64,000 nt of DNA from Mycolicibacterium moriokaense. GTDB taxonomy: Bacteria > Actinomycetota > Actinomycetes > Mycobacteriales > Mycobacteriaceae. The notes under the pieces were generated by a model. That model ran no database searches and had not been told where the DNA came from. It saw only the letters and a list, made by a program, of their open reading frames with translations. The DNA lies in assembly GCF_003347205.1 (NCBI RefSeq), contig NZ_QQBJ01000014.1:62001-126000 (forward strand), in the 5' to 3' direction. Every line of letters begins with the position of its first letter. Within the stretch, counting starts at the first letter, position 1. This document shows positions 39,801-47,084 of the stretch, piece after piece. Made by a program: the position numbers and the translations under genes.

Positions 39801-39880
39801 TCACCCGATGCCGTCGGGCCGTCGCGTCTGCGGTGAACGGAAGCGTTCGTGTGCGCGACGGTCACATCGGTGCCGGTCAT
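36815..39880 (-). CDS. MmpL-type RND transporter on the element
   Basis: 1021 residues from MTGTDVTVAH; ATG overlaps the stop of the upstream gene (ATGA). Two RND halves with proton-relay motifs GAGTDYTVFLISRYHE and AVGADYNMLLVSRLREE. The second periplasmic loop is long and helical (about 530-760), with a pair of Cys in WCATTPQCTQ. No MmpS partner; instead it is coupled to a small soluble protein. The nearby KstR-like regulator and thioesterase suggest export of a lipid or sterol-derived molecule. It is unrelated in detail to the MmpL at 24185. Confidence 0.92.
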   Translation of the reverse strand: MTGTDVTVAHTNASVHRRRDGPTASGEYSPQLARLGAFAVRHKALVFGLWIGAAVVLALLFPQLETVVRQQSVDLVPHDAPSLQTVDRMSVAFSEQGSRTMLVVAMEDPAGLTLTARQHYQNLVSRLRADTTHVLLVQDLLADPVTETQAVSADRKAWYLPVGVAGTLGDPAAAESVTAVRAIAAKEFAGTTTTVYVTGPASTFSDQIASMEHALLYISIATAALIALILMIVYRSVFTALLPLLVIGLSLTVGRGVLSALGVAGMPVSEFTIGFMGAILLGAGTDYTVFLISRYHEQRRAGVPADQAAIYATASIGRVILASAATVAFAFLSMVFAKLNVFAALGPACALAVFIGFLATVTLLPPVLTLAARRGIGDPKPDRTRRYWNSIAVAVVRRPAPLLTISLIILIALSAVTATIQISYDDRKGQPATTASNQGYQLLDRHFRKDIVISEFLLVENPTDMRTGKGLADLDEMASRIAQIPGVTKVSGVTRPAGVRLDQAQLSWQNGQIGDKMAGAVADGNARRDDLAKLTNGADQLAGGLAKLDTTLRGALTPLTGILNQAQSAGTRVDQLRPLLQQLSATAPNIDQAIQSGPGIRPLAEQAQNAIATVDPLVGALNTSPWCATTPQCTQIRDQVQILATLRNNGFFNQVADLGDRYNPAANATVAGTLTNVQTAVNSLNSAFSAMGNPADMAANIRRLQDGISQLASGAKALATGVHTLADSNIQMLSGMSQIATQLQDSARATAGSDSATGFYLPGNAFENRQFADVAKLFLSPDGKTARFSIESSYDPYSGEATHLAQQMVDVANAARPNTSLAGARISVAGFPAVNADIQHLLWSDFALLAVATLLIVGLILVLLLRAILAPLYLLGTVVLNYLASMGIGVLVFQWGLGYQIAWPVPLIAFIILVAVGADYNMLLVSRLREESGRNIRVGVLRTVASTGSVITSAGLIFAASMFGLMVGSIAIMIQIGLIVGCGLLLDTFLVRTLTVPAIATLLREASWWPNTPRSAASRHS

Positions 39881-40311
39881 GACCTCGCCGAGGCAGTTTC
39901 GGCGGCCGTGCTTTCGTCGGGAATGTCGTGGCGGACTGTGCGCACCCGCCCGCCCGGTAGGCAGGCCATATAGCCGTGGCGTTTGCCGTAGAGCTCCCAG
40001 GTGGGGGCGTGCGGGTCGGCGTCGACCTCGATGCGGTGCCCGCGGGAAAACCGAAGGTGCAGTGTGCCGTTGTCCGTACACCAGGCTTCGGTGCAAACCG
40101 AACCGGCCAGGTCAAGCAGTGGGCGTTCGTGCTGGGCGACGTTGGTGGGGTCGATCAGCACGTCCTCGGTCGGGTAGCTGTCCACGGGCGGCAGGGTCAG
40201 TCGCAGCCGCCCGGAGATGACCAGCTCGTTGTAGTCATCGAGGTTCAAAACAAGTCCGTCCTGCAGCGATACGCGCTGGACCATGCAGCATTCGATCCAT
40301 TGGTTGAGCAT
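39877..40311 (-). CDS. Small conserved protein coupled to mmpL (DUF6188-like)
   Basis: 144 residues, with AAAAGGAGCTCCCC before ATG. QRVSLQDGLVLNLDDYNELVI and TLHLRFSRGHRIEVDADP suggest an all-beta soluble protein; Trp/Cys-rich EAWCTDNGT is notable. It may belong to an actinobacterial family of unknown function (DUF6188 from memory). The overlap with mmpL implies a joint role. A promoter with an embedded operator lies directly upstream. Confidence 0.7.
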   Translation of the reverse strand: MLNQWIECCMVQRVSLQDGLVLNLDDYNELVISGRLRLTLPPVDSYPTEDVLIDPTNVAQHERPLLDLAGSVCTEAWCTDNGTLHLRFSRGHRIEVDADPHAPTWELYGKRHGYMACLPGGRVRTVRHDIPDESTAAETASARS

Positions 40312-40368
40312 GGGGAGCTCCTTTTGACACATCGTCGGGTCACCCCAAACGGTACTACAGGTATCGCT

Positions 40369-40396
40369 ACGCTACTAGTAGTAGCGTTTGCGTCAA
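40369..40396 (-). promoter_or_regulatory. Promoter with embedded operator upstream of the DUF6188-like gene and mmpL
   Basis: On the minus strand TTGACG (complement of 40391-40396) and TAGCGT (complement of 40369-40374) are spaced 16 bp, a good sigma-A promoter. Between and over them lies the inverted repeat CGCTACTAGTAGTAGCG (40370-40386, 6-bp arms, 5-bp centre). The upstream TetR gene ends inside the -35, so this promoter can drive DUF6188-like-mmpL separately and be repressed by that TetR. Confidence 0.62.
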
Positions 40397-41046
40397 TTTG
40401 GGGCGGCCTCGTCGGTGAGCAGGAATCCCACGGCGCGGTCGATGTGCTCGTGGGCGTGGGCGGCCGATGCGCGTCGGCTGATAAACGCGGTGAGGTTGGC
40501 CAGCCAGATATCGGCGATCAGGCCGGCGACCTGGCGATGGTGGTCGGTGGGTTCGCCGCCGGCGAGGGTTGTGGCGAGGAGTTTTTCGATCACCTCGGCT
40601 GCCGTGTTGACCGCGCCGGCGGCGGTGGCGTCGGCGATCACGAACGCCCGCGTCATCGCCTCGGTCAGCTGGGGGTCGCGCTGCCAGTCGTCATGCAGGC
40701 GCGCAGTGAGCAATCCGAGCCGCTGCCGGGGTGTGGCGGCGACGGCCGACCAATCGCAGGAGGCGTCGAGGCGTTGGAATTCGCGGGTCAGTGCCGATAC
40801 CAGCAGGTGGGTTTTGGACGGGAAATAACGATACAGGGTGCCCACGGCGATGCCTACCTGTTCGGCCACCGCCCGCATCTGGACGGCCTCGTAGCCGCCG
40901 GCGGCGGCCGCGGTCAGCGTCGCATCGAGGATTGCCTCGCGCCGACGCGCCGACGCGCGAGAACGGTTGGACGACAACGGGTCTCGACGTCTCGACTTCG
41001 TCTCGGTTTGCGCCGATATGCCGTATGAGCCCGTCGCGTTGGGCAT
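40393..41046 (-). CDS. TetR-family regulator, KstR-like
   Basis: 217 residues. The N-terminal region REAILDATLTAAAAGGYEAV, then MRAVAEQVGIAVGTLYRYFPSK and HLLVSALTREFQRLDA, closely resembles KstR, the repressor of cholesterol catabolism, and the resemblance continues in LTEAMTRAFVIADATAAGAV. It is probably a KstR paralogue responding to a steroid- or acyl-CoA-type ligand. Its start overlaps the thioesterase stop (TGATG). Probable targets are the promoter at 40369-40396 and perhaps its own operon. Confidence 0.88.
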   Translation of the reverse strand: MPNATGSYGISAQTETKSRRRDPLSSNRSRASARRREAILDATLTAAAAGGYEAVQMRAVAEQVGIAVGTLYRYFPSKTHLLVSALTREFQRLDASCDWSAVAATPRQRLGLLTARLHDDWQRDPQLTEAMTRAFVIADATAAGAVNTAAEVIEKLLATTLAGGEPTDHHRQVAGLIADIWLANLTAFISRRASAAHAHEHIDRAVGFLLTDEAAPN

Positions 41047-41570
41047 CACGACCTGCCGCCGAGCGGGTCTGGAGATGATTCGCTGGTGTCGGCGAATCGT
41101 TGCAGCAGTTCACCGAATCCCGACACGTCACCGTGGGCGGCGAAATGATCGGCGGACACGGTGATGAACACGGCGCTGGCGGTGAAGCGGGTGACGCCAT
41201 CGCTGCCTGTGCCGGTGCCCACGACACGCAGGGCGCGACCGTCGCGTGAGGCGATGTGCGCGGCGATGCGGTGGGGCTGATGTAGCGGCACCGGCAGCAG
41301 ATACTCAATGGTCAGGCTGCGCGTGACCGCGGGCGTGCCGGCGATCCAGAGCGTGAAACCCAGCAGGTCGTCGCAGGCAGCTGCCACCGCGCCGCCATGG
41401 GCCAAACCCGGGGCGCCGATATGGCGTTCATCGAAGGTGACATCGCTATACACCAGGTCGCCGTCGCGGTACACCACCAACTGAAGGCCGTGTGGGTTCT
41501 GCGGGCCGCACCCCATACACGTCGGCGTGTGTGACGGCAGCCGCTGCGGCGGTGATGCGCTGTCGGGCAA
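41046..41570 (-). CDS. Hotdog-fold thioesterase (PaaI-like)
   Basis: 174 residues with a TTG start; GGGAG lies 6 bases upstream. CMGCGPQNPHGLQLVVYRDGD and LAHGGAVAAACDDLLGFTLW match the PaaI/YbaW-type thioesterase fold with the conserved HGG segment. It should hydrolyse acyl-CoA thioesters. First gene of the minus-strand operon thioesterase-tetR-DUF6188-like-mmpL. Confidence 0.85.
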   Translation of the reverse strand: MPDSASPPQRLPSHTPTCMGCGPQNPHGLQLVVYRDGDLVYSDVTFDERHIGAPGLAHGGAVAAACDDLLGFTLWIAGTPAVTRSLTIEYLLPVPLHQPHRIAAHIASRDGRALRVVGTGTGSDGVTRFTASAVFITVSADHFAAHGDVSGFGELLQRFADTSESSPDPLGGRS

Positions 41571-41667
41571 TGTGTACTCCCAGTACGATCAGTTTCGCTG
41601 CGCTACCGTTAGTACCATACCTGCTAGAATCTCTGGAAGACATCGCCTCAAGTTGGACCGGTTCGAG

Positions 41668-42399
41668 GTGAATGAGCCCAAGGTGAACGAGTTGAGTGAC
41701 AGTGACCAGCCAGAGCTGATTTCAGACGAGGATGCCGATGACGTCGACCCACGGCGTATTCGGTCACGCAACCGGCTGCTGGATGCTGCTACGACCCTGT
41801 TGAACACCGGCGGCGTGGAGGCCGTCACCATCGATGCCGTCACCAAGGCCTCCAAGGTCGCCCGCACCACCCTCTACCGCCATTTCAAGAGCTCCTCACA
41901 TCTGCTGGCCGCCACGTTCGAGCGGCTGTTGCCACAGGTCACTGCGCCGGCCCCAACGACGGGCACCTTGCGCGAGCAGCTGATCGAATTGCTTGCCCGC
42001 CAGGCCGCCCTGTTTGACGAGGCGCCCCTGCACGTCACCACGCTGGCATGGCTCGCGCTGGGGCCCACCGGCGCCAAAGGCGACACCGAGGACGGGTACG
42101 CATCGGGTGCGTTGCGGGCCCGCGTGATCGACCAGTACCGCCAACCCTTCAATGCGCTGCTGCGCAGCGAGCAGGCACGAGCCCAACTCGACGATTTCGA
42201 CCTCGAACTGGCGCTCTGCCAACTCATCGGGCCATTCGCGTTCGCCCGAATCACCGGGTTTCGCGCCATGACTCAGGAGGACTGCACCACGATTGTCGAT
42301 GACTTCCTCACCGCCCACCGACACACCGATATCGACACTCAGACCGAGTCGACCCCCGCGACGCGAGCAACAAAGACGCCCGCACCGCAGGGCTGTTAG
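41668..42399 (+). CDS. TetR-family regulator
   Basis: 243 residues from GTG 41668; GTG 41683 is equally possible. The HTH region is RNRLLDAATTLLNTGGVEAVTIDAVTKASKVARTTLYRHFKSS. An acidic N-terminal tail (SDEDADDVD) precedes it. It diverges from the thioesterase gene and converges on the P450 gene, with stops overlapping by 4 bp. The ligand is unknown. Confidence 0.85.
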   Translation: MNEPKVNELSDSDQPELISDEDADDVDPRRIRSRNRLLDAATTLLNTGGVEAVTIDAVTKASKVARTTLYRHFKSSSHLLAATFERLLPQVTAPAPTTGTLREQLIELLARQAALFDEAPLHVTTLAWLALGPTGAKGDTEDGYASGALRARVIDQYRQPFNALLRSEQARAQLDDFDLELALCQLIGPFAFARITGFRAMTQEDCTTIVDDFLTAHRHTDIDTQTESTPATRATKTPAPQGC

Positions 42400-43589
42400 T
42401 CAGCTGGCCACAGGATGGGCAGCGACAGGTAGCCGCGAATGGGCCCCGACCGAAGGCGCACGGCAGAATCCGTGTCGACGTGCCAGTCCGGCACCCGTGA
42501 CAGAAACGCGCGCAATGCAATTCGGGCCTCCATGCGCGCGAGCGCAGCTCCCAAACAGAAATGGATGCCTCGGCCGAAGGCCACCTGATGTTCGGGCTTG
42601 CGGTCGATGTCGAAGACGTCCGGGCCGGTGAACACCCGCTCGTCGCGATTGGCTGACCCGAACAGCAATAGCACCGAGTCACCCTGAGACATCGTGGTCG
42701 CGTGCATTGTCACATCAGTGGTCAGCACCCTCGAAAGTCCCTGCACTGGTGAGTCATAACGCAGTAGCTCCTCGACCGCATGCCCGATCAGTGTCGGGTC
42801 GGCCGCCAGCCGACGACGGGTCTGCGGATGCTCGGCCAACACCACCGCGGCGTTGCCCAGCAGGTTGGTGGTGGTCTCGTGGCCGGCGATCAGCAGCAGC
42901 AAGCAGAACCCAAGCAATTCGTCGTCGCTGAGGTGTTGGCCGTCGATCTCGGCGGCAACCAACGCCGACATCAGGTCATCGCGCGGCGCCTGGCGCCGAT
43001 CGCCGAGGAAATCAGCGAAATATCCATACACCGCCGCCGCTGCCGCCAAGCCTTCGGCCACCTCGCCGTGCGCGGGGTCGGACTGGATCAGCGTGCTCGA
43101 CCACTGCCGAAACTGCTGACGGTCCTCCCGCGGTACGCCCAACAGATCGGCAATCACGATGGCTGGAAGACCCCCGGCGAAGTCGGCAATAAAATCCGCA
43201 CGACCCCGGTTGGTGCTGAGCCCTTCGGCCAACGACACCGCCAACTCATCGATGCCGGCCTCCAGGGCCGCGATCCGTCGAGGGGTGAAAGCCTTGCTGA
43301 CCAAACCGCGCAACTGATCGTGTCGCGGCGGATCCATCATGATCATCATCGGCAGAAACGACTCCAGAAACGGCGCATCCGGCGGCGTCGGAAACACACC
43401 ATTGACCGAGGAATAGATCTGGTGATCGAGCAGGGCGCCGATCACATCCTCATGGCGGCTGAGCACCCAAGTATTCGCAGTCTCGGCTCGGAACACGGGC
43501 ACTTCATCGCGCAACTGCCGGTAGACGGGGTACGGGTCGTCCTGGATGGCGGTGTCGAACGGATCGTAGTGAAGCTGAGCCGTCGTCAT
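42396..43589 (-). CDS. Cytochrome P450
   Basis: 397 residues. I-helix AGHETT (235-240), ExxR in EELLR (273-277) and heme ligand C345 in FGRGIHFCLG. No membrane anchor, so a soluble bacterial P450 needing a separate ferredoxin, which is not encoded nearby. It probably hydroxylates a lipid, sterol or terpene. It diverges from a TetR gene across a 63-bp gap with a perfect palindrome. Confidence 0.94.
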   Translation of the reverse strand: MTTAQLHYDPFDTAIQDDPYPVYRQLRDEVPVFRAETANTWVLSRHEDVIGALLDHQIYSSVNGVFPTPPDAPFLESFLPMMIMMDPPRHDQLRGLVSKAFTPRRIAALEAGIDELAVSLAEGLSTNRGRADFIADFAGGLPAIVIADLLGVPREDRQQFRQWSSTLIQSDPAHGEVAEGLAAAAAVYGYFADFLGDRRQAPRDDLMSALVAAEIDGQHLSDDELLGFCLLLLIAGHETTTNLLGNAAVVLAEHPQTRRRLAADPTLIGHAVEELLRYDSPVQGLSRVLTTDVTMHATTMSQGDSVLLLFGSANRDERVFTGPDVFDIDRKPEHQVAFGRGIHFCLGAALARMEARIALRAFLSRVPDWHVDTDSAVRLRSGPIRGYLSLPILWPAD

Positions 43590-43620
43590 TTCTGCTCCCG
43601 CCGCCGTGTAGAACGATGGT

Positions 43621-43637
43621 TTAGACTGTCAGTCTAA
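43621..43637. promoter_or_regulatory. Perfect palindrome TTAGACTGTCAGTCTAA between P450 and tetR
   Basis: A 17-bp perfect dyad with 8-bp arms in the divergent P450/TetR gap. TAGACT, a TANNNT-type -10 candidate, occurs on both strands within it, so binding would block both promoters. It ends 15 bases before the TetR ATG. The adjacent TetR is the obvious ligand-responsive repressor. Confidence 0.75.
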
Positions 43638-43652
43638 TTGACAGGAGTGTTA

Positions 43653-44234
43653 ATGCGTGAGGTTCCGGCGCAAATCGCCGACCGCCTGCCGGCGGCCGCG
43701 ACACTGTTCGCAGAGCGTGGCCTCAACGACACCAAGATCGAAGACGTCGCCGCGGCTACCGGTGTCCCCAAGGCCACGCTGTACTACTACTTCGCCGGCA
43801 AGGAAGACATCCTGGGCTTCCTGCTCGAAGACGTCCTCCACGAGATCGCACGCGAGGTCAGCAGCGTCATAGACAGCGGCGGTACCGGTGCCGACCGACT
43901 GCACCGTGTGATCGCGGCCCAACTACGGGTGATGGCTCAGCGACCCGCATCCTGCCGCGCGTTGATCGGCGAACTGGGCCGCGCGGCGCGGATGCCGGTC
44001 ATCGCAGACAAGATCGGTACCGCTTACCTGCAACCCGTGGAGGTGCTGTTGCTCGCCGGTGCCGGCGACGGATCGCTCGCTGCCGTGACCGACGCTAGGG
44101 CCGCGGCCACAGCACTATTCGGCGCTGTCACCATCACGGCTCTGACCTACCTTGTCACCGGCGAACCGCTCAACGAGGAACTCCTAGCCCGTACTATCCA
44201 CGACATTTTGTTCAGCGGACTGCGCCCGCGGTAG
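43653..44234 (+). CDS. TetR-family regulator of the adjacent P450
   Basis: 193 residues, with CAGGAG before ATG 43653. The HTH reads LFAERGLNDTKIEDVAAATGVPKATLYYYFAGKEDIL. The C-terminal domain is generic TetR. Divergent arrangement with the P450 and the shared palindrome point to local repression of the P450 gene. Confidence 0.9.
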   Translation: MREVPAQIADRLPAAATLFAERGLNDTKIEDVAAATGVPKATLYYYFAGKEDILGFLLEDVLHEIAREVSSVIDSGGTGADRLHRVIAAQLRVMAQRPASCRALIGELGRAARMPVIADKIGTAYLQPVEVLLLAGAGDGSLAAVTDARAAATALFGAVTITALTYLVTGEPLNEELLARTIHDILFSGLRPR

Positions 44235-44578
44235 TCACCACCGCATCCTCAGTCGGCAATCTGCGTCCAAGATGCCGATAAATCGGTCGCCACTGACACC
44301 ACAGCGAACGAATCCAGCCGGAATGGCCGATCGCGTAGAGGTTGTCGAGGCATGCCGATGGCGCGTTCGCGCAACGCGCCCTTGAGTCCGGCAACCCCCG
44401 GGAGTCTTCGGCGATCAGGCGGCCCGTAGCGCCGCGACGACACTCTCGATCCCAGTAAAGAAAGTTCTCACAACAGCAGCAGGCGGCGGTCGGAACTCGC
44501 GCTCTTGCCGGCCACGCCAGATCGGTCCGTGGCGGCGGACGGGAGCGCCAGCGGACGGTAGCCGTCACGGCGTGGGGT
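44235..44578. other. 344-bp gap without a supported gene
   Basis: Short frames exist on the minus strand, but none has a ribosome site or recognisable motif. It separates the lipid cargo from the AICE core, so it may be a junction or the remnant of a deleted gene. No repeat or stem-loop stood out. Confidence 0.5.
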
Positions 44579-45316
44579 TTAAGCGCGTGGTTCGACAAGC
44601 AGGGTGATTAGATCCCTGGCCGCCTTGCCGAGATGATCAATCGCCGCACGCCCTTTCTCGGCGCTGGCACGTGAGGGATAGCCGATCACGCCGCTTTCGG
44701 TGTACGCGTTCATGCCGACAGTCGTGAGGTATCGACGATCATTCGCAATGTGGTCCGCGGCCTGCCATCCGTCGCGGACATGGCCGGGATGCGTGGCGAG
44801 CAGGATGGAGGTTTCGAGCTCGCCCGCGTGCATGTCGTCGTGAGCTGAACTGGTGATGCTGGCGGCCTGACGCGCTTCCGCCCAATCCTCCCGGCTCGGA
44901 TACAACCCGACACGAAGTTGGCCTCGAATGTTGCTCTCCTGAACGACATTTGACAGCACATAGTTTCCACCATGGGCGTTCACGATGATCAGACCGAGGA
45001 TTCCATGGCGCACGAGCGAGTCGACTACGTCTTTGACGACCATACTAAGCGTGCCCGGCGAGATGCTCACTGTGCCAGGAAAGTCGGCATGCTCGTGCGA
45101 GCATCCGAACGCAAGTGCGGGGAGTTGAAACGCGTTGTGCTGAATGATGATCGATTCAGTGATGGCCGTCGCGATCAAGGTGTCAGTGACAAGCGGAAGG
45201 TACGGGCCGTGCTGCTCGAACGAGCCAATGGGGAGCAGCGCCACGGGGGCCGTCGTGCTGCGATCGGTTGTAGTGCCGCTCGGCATCCCCAAGCCCGCCG
45301 TCTGGCCGTCACTCAT
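44579..45316 (-). CDS. Creatininase-family amidohydrolase
   Basis: 245 residues. The family metal-site pattern is intact: E34, H36 and D45 in SFEQHGPYLPLVTDT, NAHGGN with H115, and E166 in HAGELETS. Members hydrolyse cyclic or linear amides; MftE of the mycofactocin pathway belongs here. Its start overlaps the stop of the XRE regulator (ATGA), so the two are co-expressed. The role in a mobile element is unknown. It is not flanked by other mycofactocin genes. Confidence 0.88.
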   Translation of the reverse strand: MSDGQTAGLGMPSGTTTDRSTTAPVALLPIGSFEQHGPYLPLVTDTLIATAITESIIIQHNAFQLPALAFGCSHEHADFPGTVSISPGTLSMVVKDVVDSLVRHGILGLIIVNAHGGNYVLSNVVQESNIRGQLRVGLYPSREDWAEARQAASITSSAHDDMHAGELETSILLATHPGHVRDGWQAADHIANDRRYLTTVGMNAYTESGVIGYPSRASAEKGRAAIDHLGKAARDLITLLVEPRA

Positions 45317-46515
45317 AGATTAAGGTCTCCTCGCAGGGCTTCCTCTATCCGCGTTCGGAGCGTCCGCAGAGGCAAACTGTTCGTTGCACGAGCGCGATCG
45401 CGAACTAACCTGCGGCACTGTCGCAGTTCGCGCCGCGCCCGATCTGAAGGCGCCGACAAGTACGTTACGAGCGTCTCGGCAATTAGTTCAACAGCGGCGT
45501 GGTAATCGCCGACCATGATGCTGGCGCGAAGCATCCGGGCTGAGGCGACTGCGAAGTCGCGGCGCTGGCTCGCGGGCCAGTTGCCATGATGCTCGCGGAG
45601 CAAGTCCAATGCCTTGCCGGCCTGGCGAAAGTTCATGTGCCCGAGTGCAACTTCTGCCGCAACATAAGCGGGAGACGCGTAGATTGCGTGGTCATCATTA
45701 ACTGGTTCGACATGAGCGATGTCCAGCGCTCGGGCCGAGCATTCTGCAAAGCTTCGGGCATCGTGACCTGCGGCGGCTGCCAGGGCTTCTTGCCGCGCGA
45801 CGCTTGCGGCAAGTCGCCCCACCTCGATACCGCGGACGAGCCGTGCCGCATCGACCGCCAGTTCCGCGGCCAGATCCGGGTCGGACTGGACCAGGATGTT
45901 GGACCGACGCATTCGCACGACGGCCTGGAGCGCTGGACCTGCGGAGCGAAGATGGTCTTCGGCCCGTGTCGTCAGCTCTAAAGCCGTCAACGGGTCGCCA
46001 CTCTCCTGCGCGATCCAGCCGCCCAACTCGGCTATGCGGCCGGCTGCCTCCCGCATATCCCCACGCATGGCCTGCGGAGTGACGCGAATGAGCTCCTCAA
46101 TGGTGACCAGGTCACGGTCCACCAGTGCGCGCGCATAGTCAGGACCGAACAGGTGCTCGGCACGAATGTGCGCTGCCCGCTGTTCCAGGATGACCGCGAG
46201 GACGTCGCCATTCATTGCGGTCTGGACAAGAAGCGGACGGGGAAGATCCGTGTCAACGGCCAGACCGAATAAGGCTTCGTCATCCTCCCGCAGAGCCTCA
46301 GCGAGCAGCTCGCGCCACAGCCGTCCGGGCTGGCGTCCGCGTTCGAACTCCACGATCTGACGGCGTAGCGAATCGGTATCGACCGGTTTCAACCGCTGCT
46401 TGGCCCGGACCCTTGCCACCTCAGCGGCTAGATCGTTTTGACTCCAGCCCCACTCAGCACGCGCGGTCCGCAGTCGCTGTGCGCTTGGCGGGCGTGAAGC
46501 TGCGGCGTCGGCCAC
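45313..46515 (-). CDS. XRE-type HTH regulator with TPR-like helical domain
   Basis: 400 residues, GTG start. The N-terminal HTH (about 13-60) includes LRTARAEWGWSQNDLAAEVARV and IVEFERGRQPGRLWRELLAEAL. The remaining 330 residues are helical and Ala/Leu-rich like TPR repeats. Such large XRE proteins are common master regulators of actinobacterial mobile elements. It diverges from the transfer/replication operon, with a 163-bp gap holding possible operators. Confidence 0.82.
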   Translation of the reverse strand: MADAAASRPPSAQRLRTARAEWGWSQNDLAAEVARVRAKQRLKPVDTDSLRRQIVEFERGRQPGRLWRELLAEALREDDEALFGLAVDTDLPRPLLVQTAMNGDVLAVILEQRAAHIRAEHLFGPDYARALVDRDLVTIEELIRVTPQAMRGDMREAAGRIAELGGWIAQESGDPLTALELTTRAEDHLRSAGPALQAVVRMRRSNILVQSDPDLAAELAVDAARLVRGIEVGRLAASVARQEALAAAAGHDARSFAECSARALDIAHVEPVNDDHAIYASPAYVAAEVALGHMNFRQAGKALDLLREHHGNWPASQRRDFAVASARMLRASIMVGDYHAAVELIAETLVTYLSAPSDRARRELRQCRRLVRDRARATNSLPLRTLRTRIEEALRGDLNL

Positions 46516-46578
46516 ACGTCGATTTTCCCCGGCCCCGGCCCCTTCAGCTGTACCTATTTTGCGCGGTTTCGGTGTCCC

Positions 46579-46587
46579 CTCCTGTCC
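46579..46587 (+). promoter_or_regulatory. CTCCTGTCC element, one of an inverted pair
   Basis: CTCCTGTCC here and GGACAGGAG at 46662-46670 form a 9-bp inverted pair 74 bp apart in the gap between the XRE gene and the transfer operon. A second GTCCC lies next to it. Such spaced copies are reasonable operators for the XRE regulator. Confidence 0.35.
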
Positions 46588-46661
46588 CTACAGCTCGCTT
46601 ACGGCACGGCTGGGTCAGTTGGTGTTCTGGCCTGGCGGCATTCACCGCGACACAAGTCAGA

Positions 46662-46670
46662 GGACAGGAG
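46662..46670 (+). promoter_or_regulatory. GGACAGGAG element overlapping the ribosome site of the ICE operon
   Basis: Reverse complement of the element at 46579-46587. It contains the AGGAG that serves as the ribosome binding site of the gene at 46679, so sequence conservation may partly reflect translation. Confidence 0.35.
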
Positions 46671-46678
46671 TAAATCGA

Positions 46679-47068
46679 ATGAAGCTCAAGATTGACACGA
46701 CCGGCGTCTCGTTCGTTTGTACGCGAGCTCCCGAGCAGCGCGTTGCTTTCGACACAGGTCAGCCACGGATCGACCGCGAAACGGGCCGACCGCTGTGGCA
46801 GGCGCAACTGATGGCTCTTGACGGATCCGGAGCCGAAGTCATCGCCGTGACCGTCGCCGGGGACCCAGAAGTGACGGTCGCGCAGCCGGTCCAGGTGGAC
46901 GGCCTCGTTGCTCTGCCGTGGAATCAGGACGGGCGAAGCGGCGTGGCATACCGGGCAGACGCAATTCGAGCCTCCGGTGCACCCCTCACGGGAGTGATCG
47001 CGCCGTCGGCCCCGGCCGCCACCCGGCCCTCAGCTCCATCGGCCGGTTCCGGTAAGGGCGCCGCATAG
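46679..47068 (+). CDS. Small ICE-associated conserved protein
   Basis: 129 residues, with AGGAG before ATG. KLKIDTTGVSFVCTRAPEQR, RETGRPLWQAQLMALDGSGAEV and LVALPWNQDGRSGVAYRADAIR resemble a conserved small protein found upstream of the TraB/FtsK gene in many actinobacterial elements; its function is unknown. The C-terminal 30 residues are Ala/Pro/Ser-rich and disordered. It is probably the first gene of the transfer/replication operon. Confidence 0.72.
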   Translation: MKLKIDTTGVSFVCTRAPEQRVAFDTGQPRIDRETGRPLWQAQLMALDGSGAEVIAVTVAGDPEVTVAQPVQVDGLVALPWNQDGRSGVAYRADAIRASGAPLTGVIAPSAPAATRPSAPSAGSGKGAA

Positions 47069-47084
47069 GCCGATTCGGATCCGG

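Noticed and set aside
40369-40396. Canonical KstR box
   Set aside because: The AAC-NN-GTT core of the KstR consensus is not present in this dyad.
44579-45316. mftE of the mycofactocin operon
   Set aside because: No other mycofactocin genes nearby; the gene is coupled to the element's regulator.
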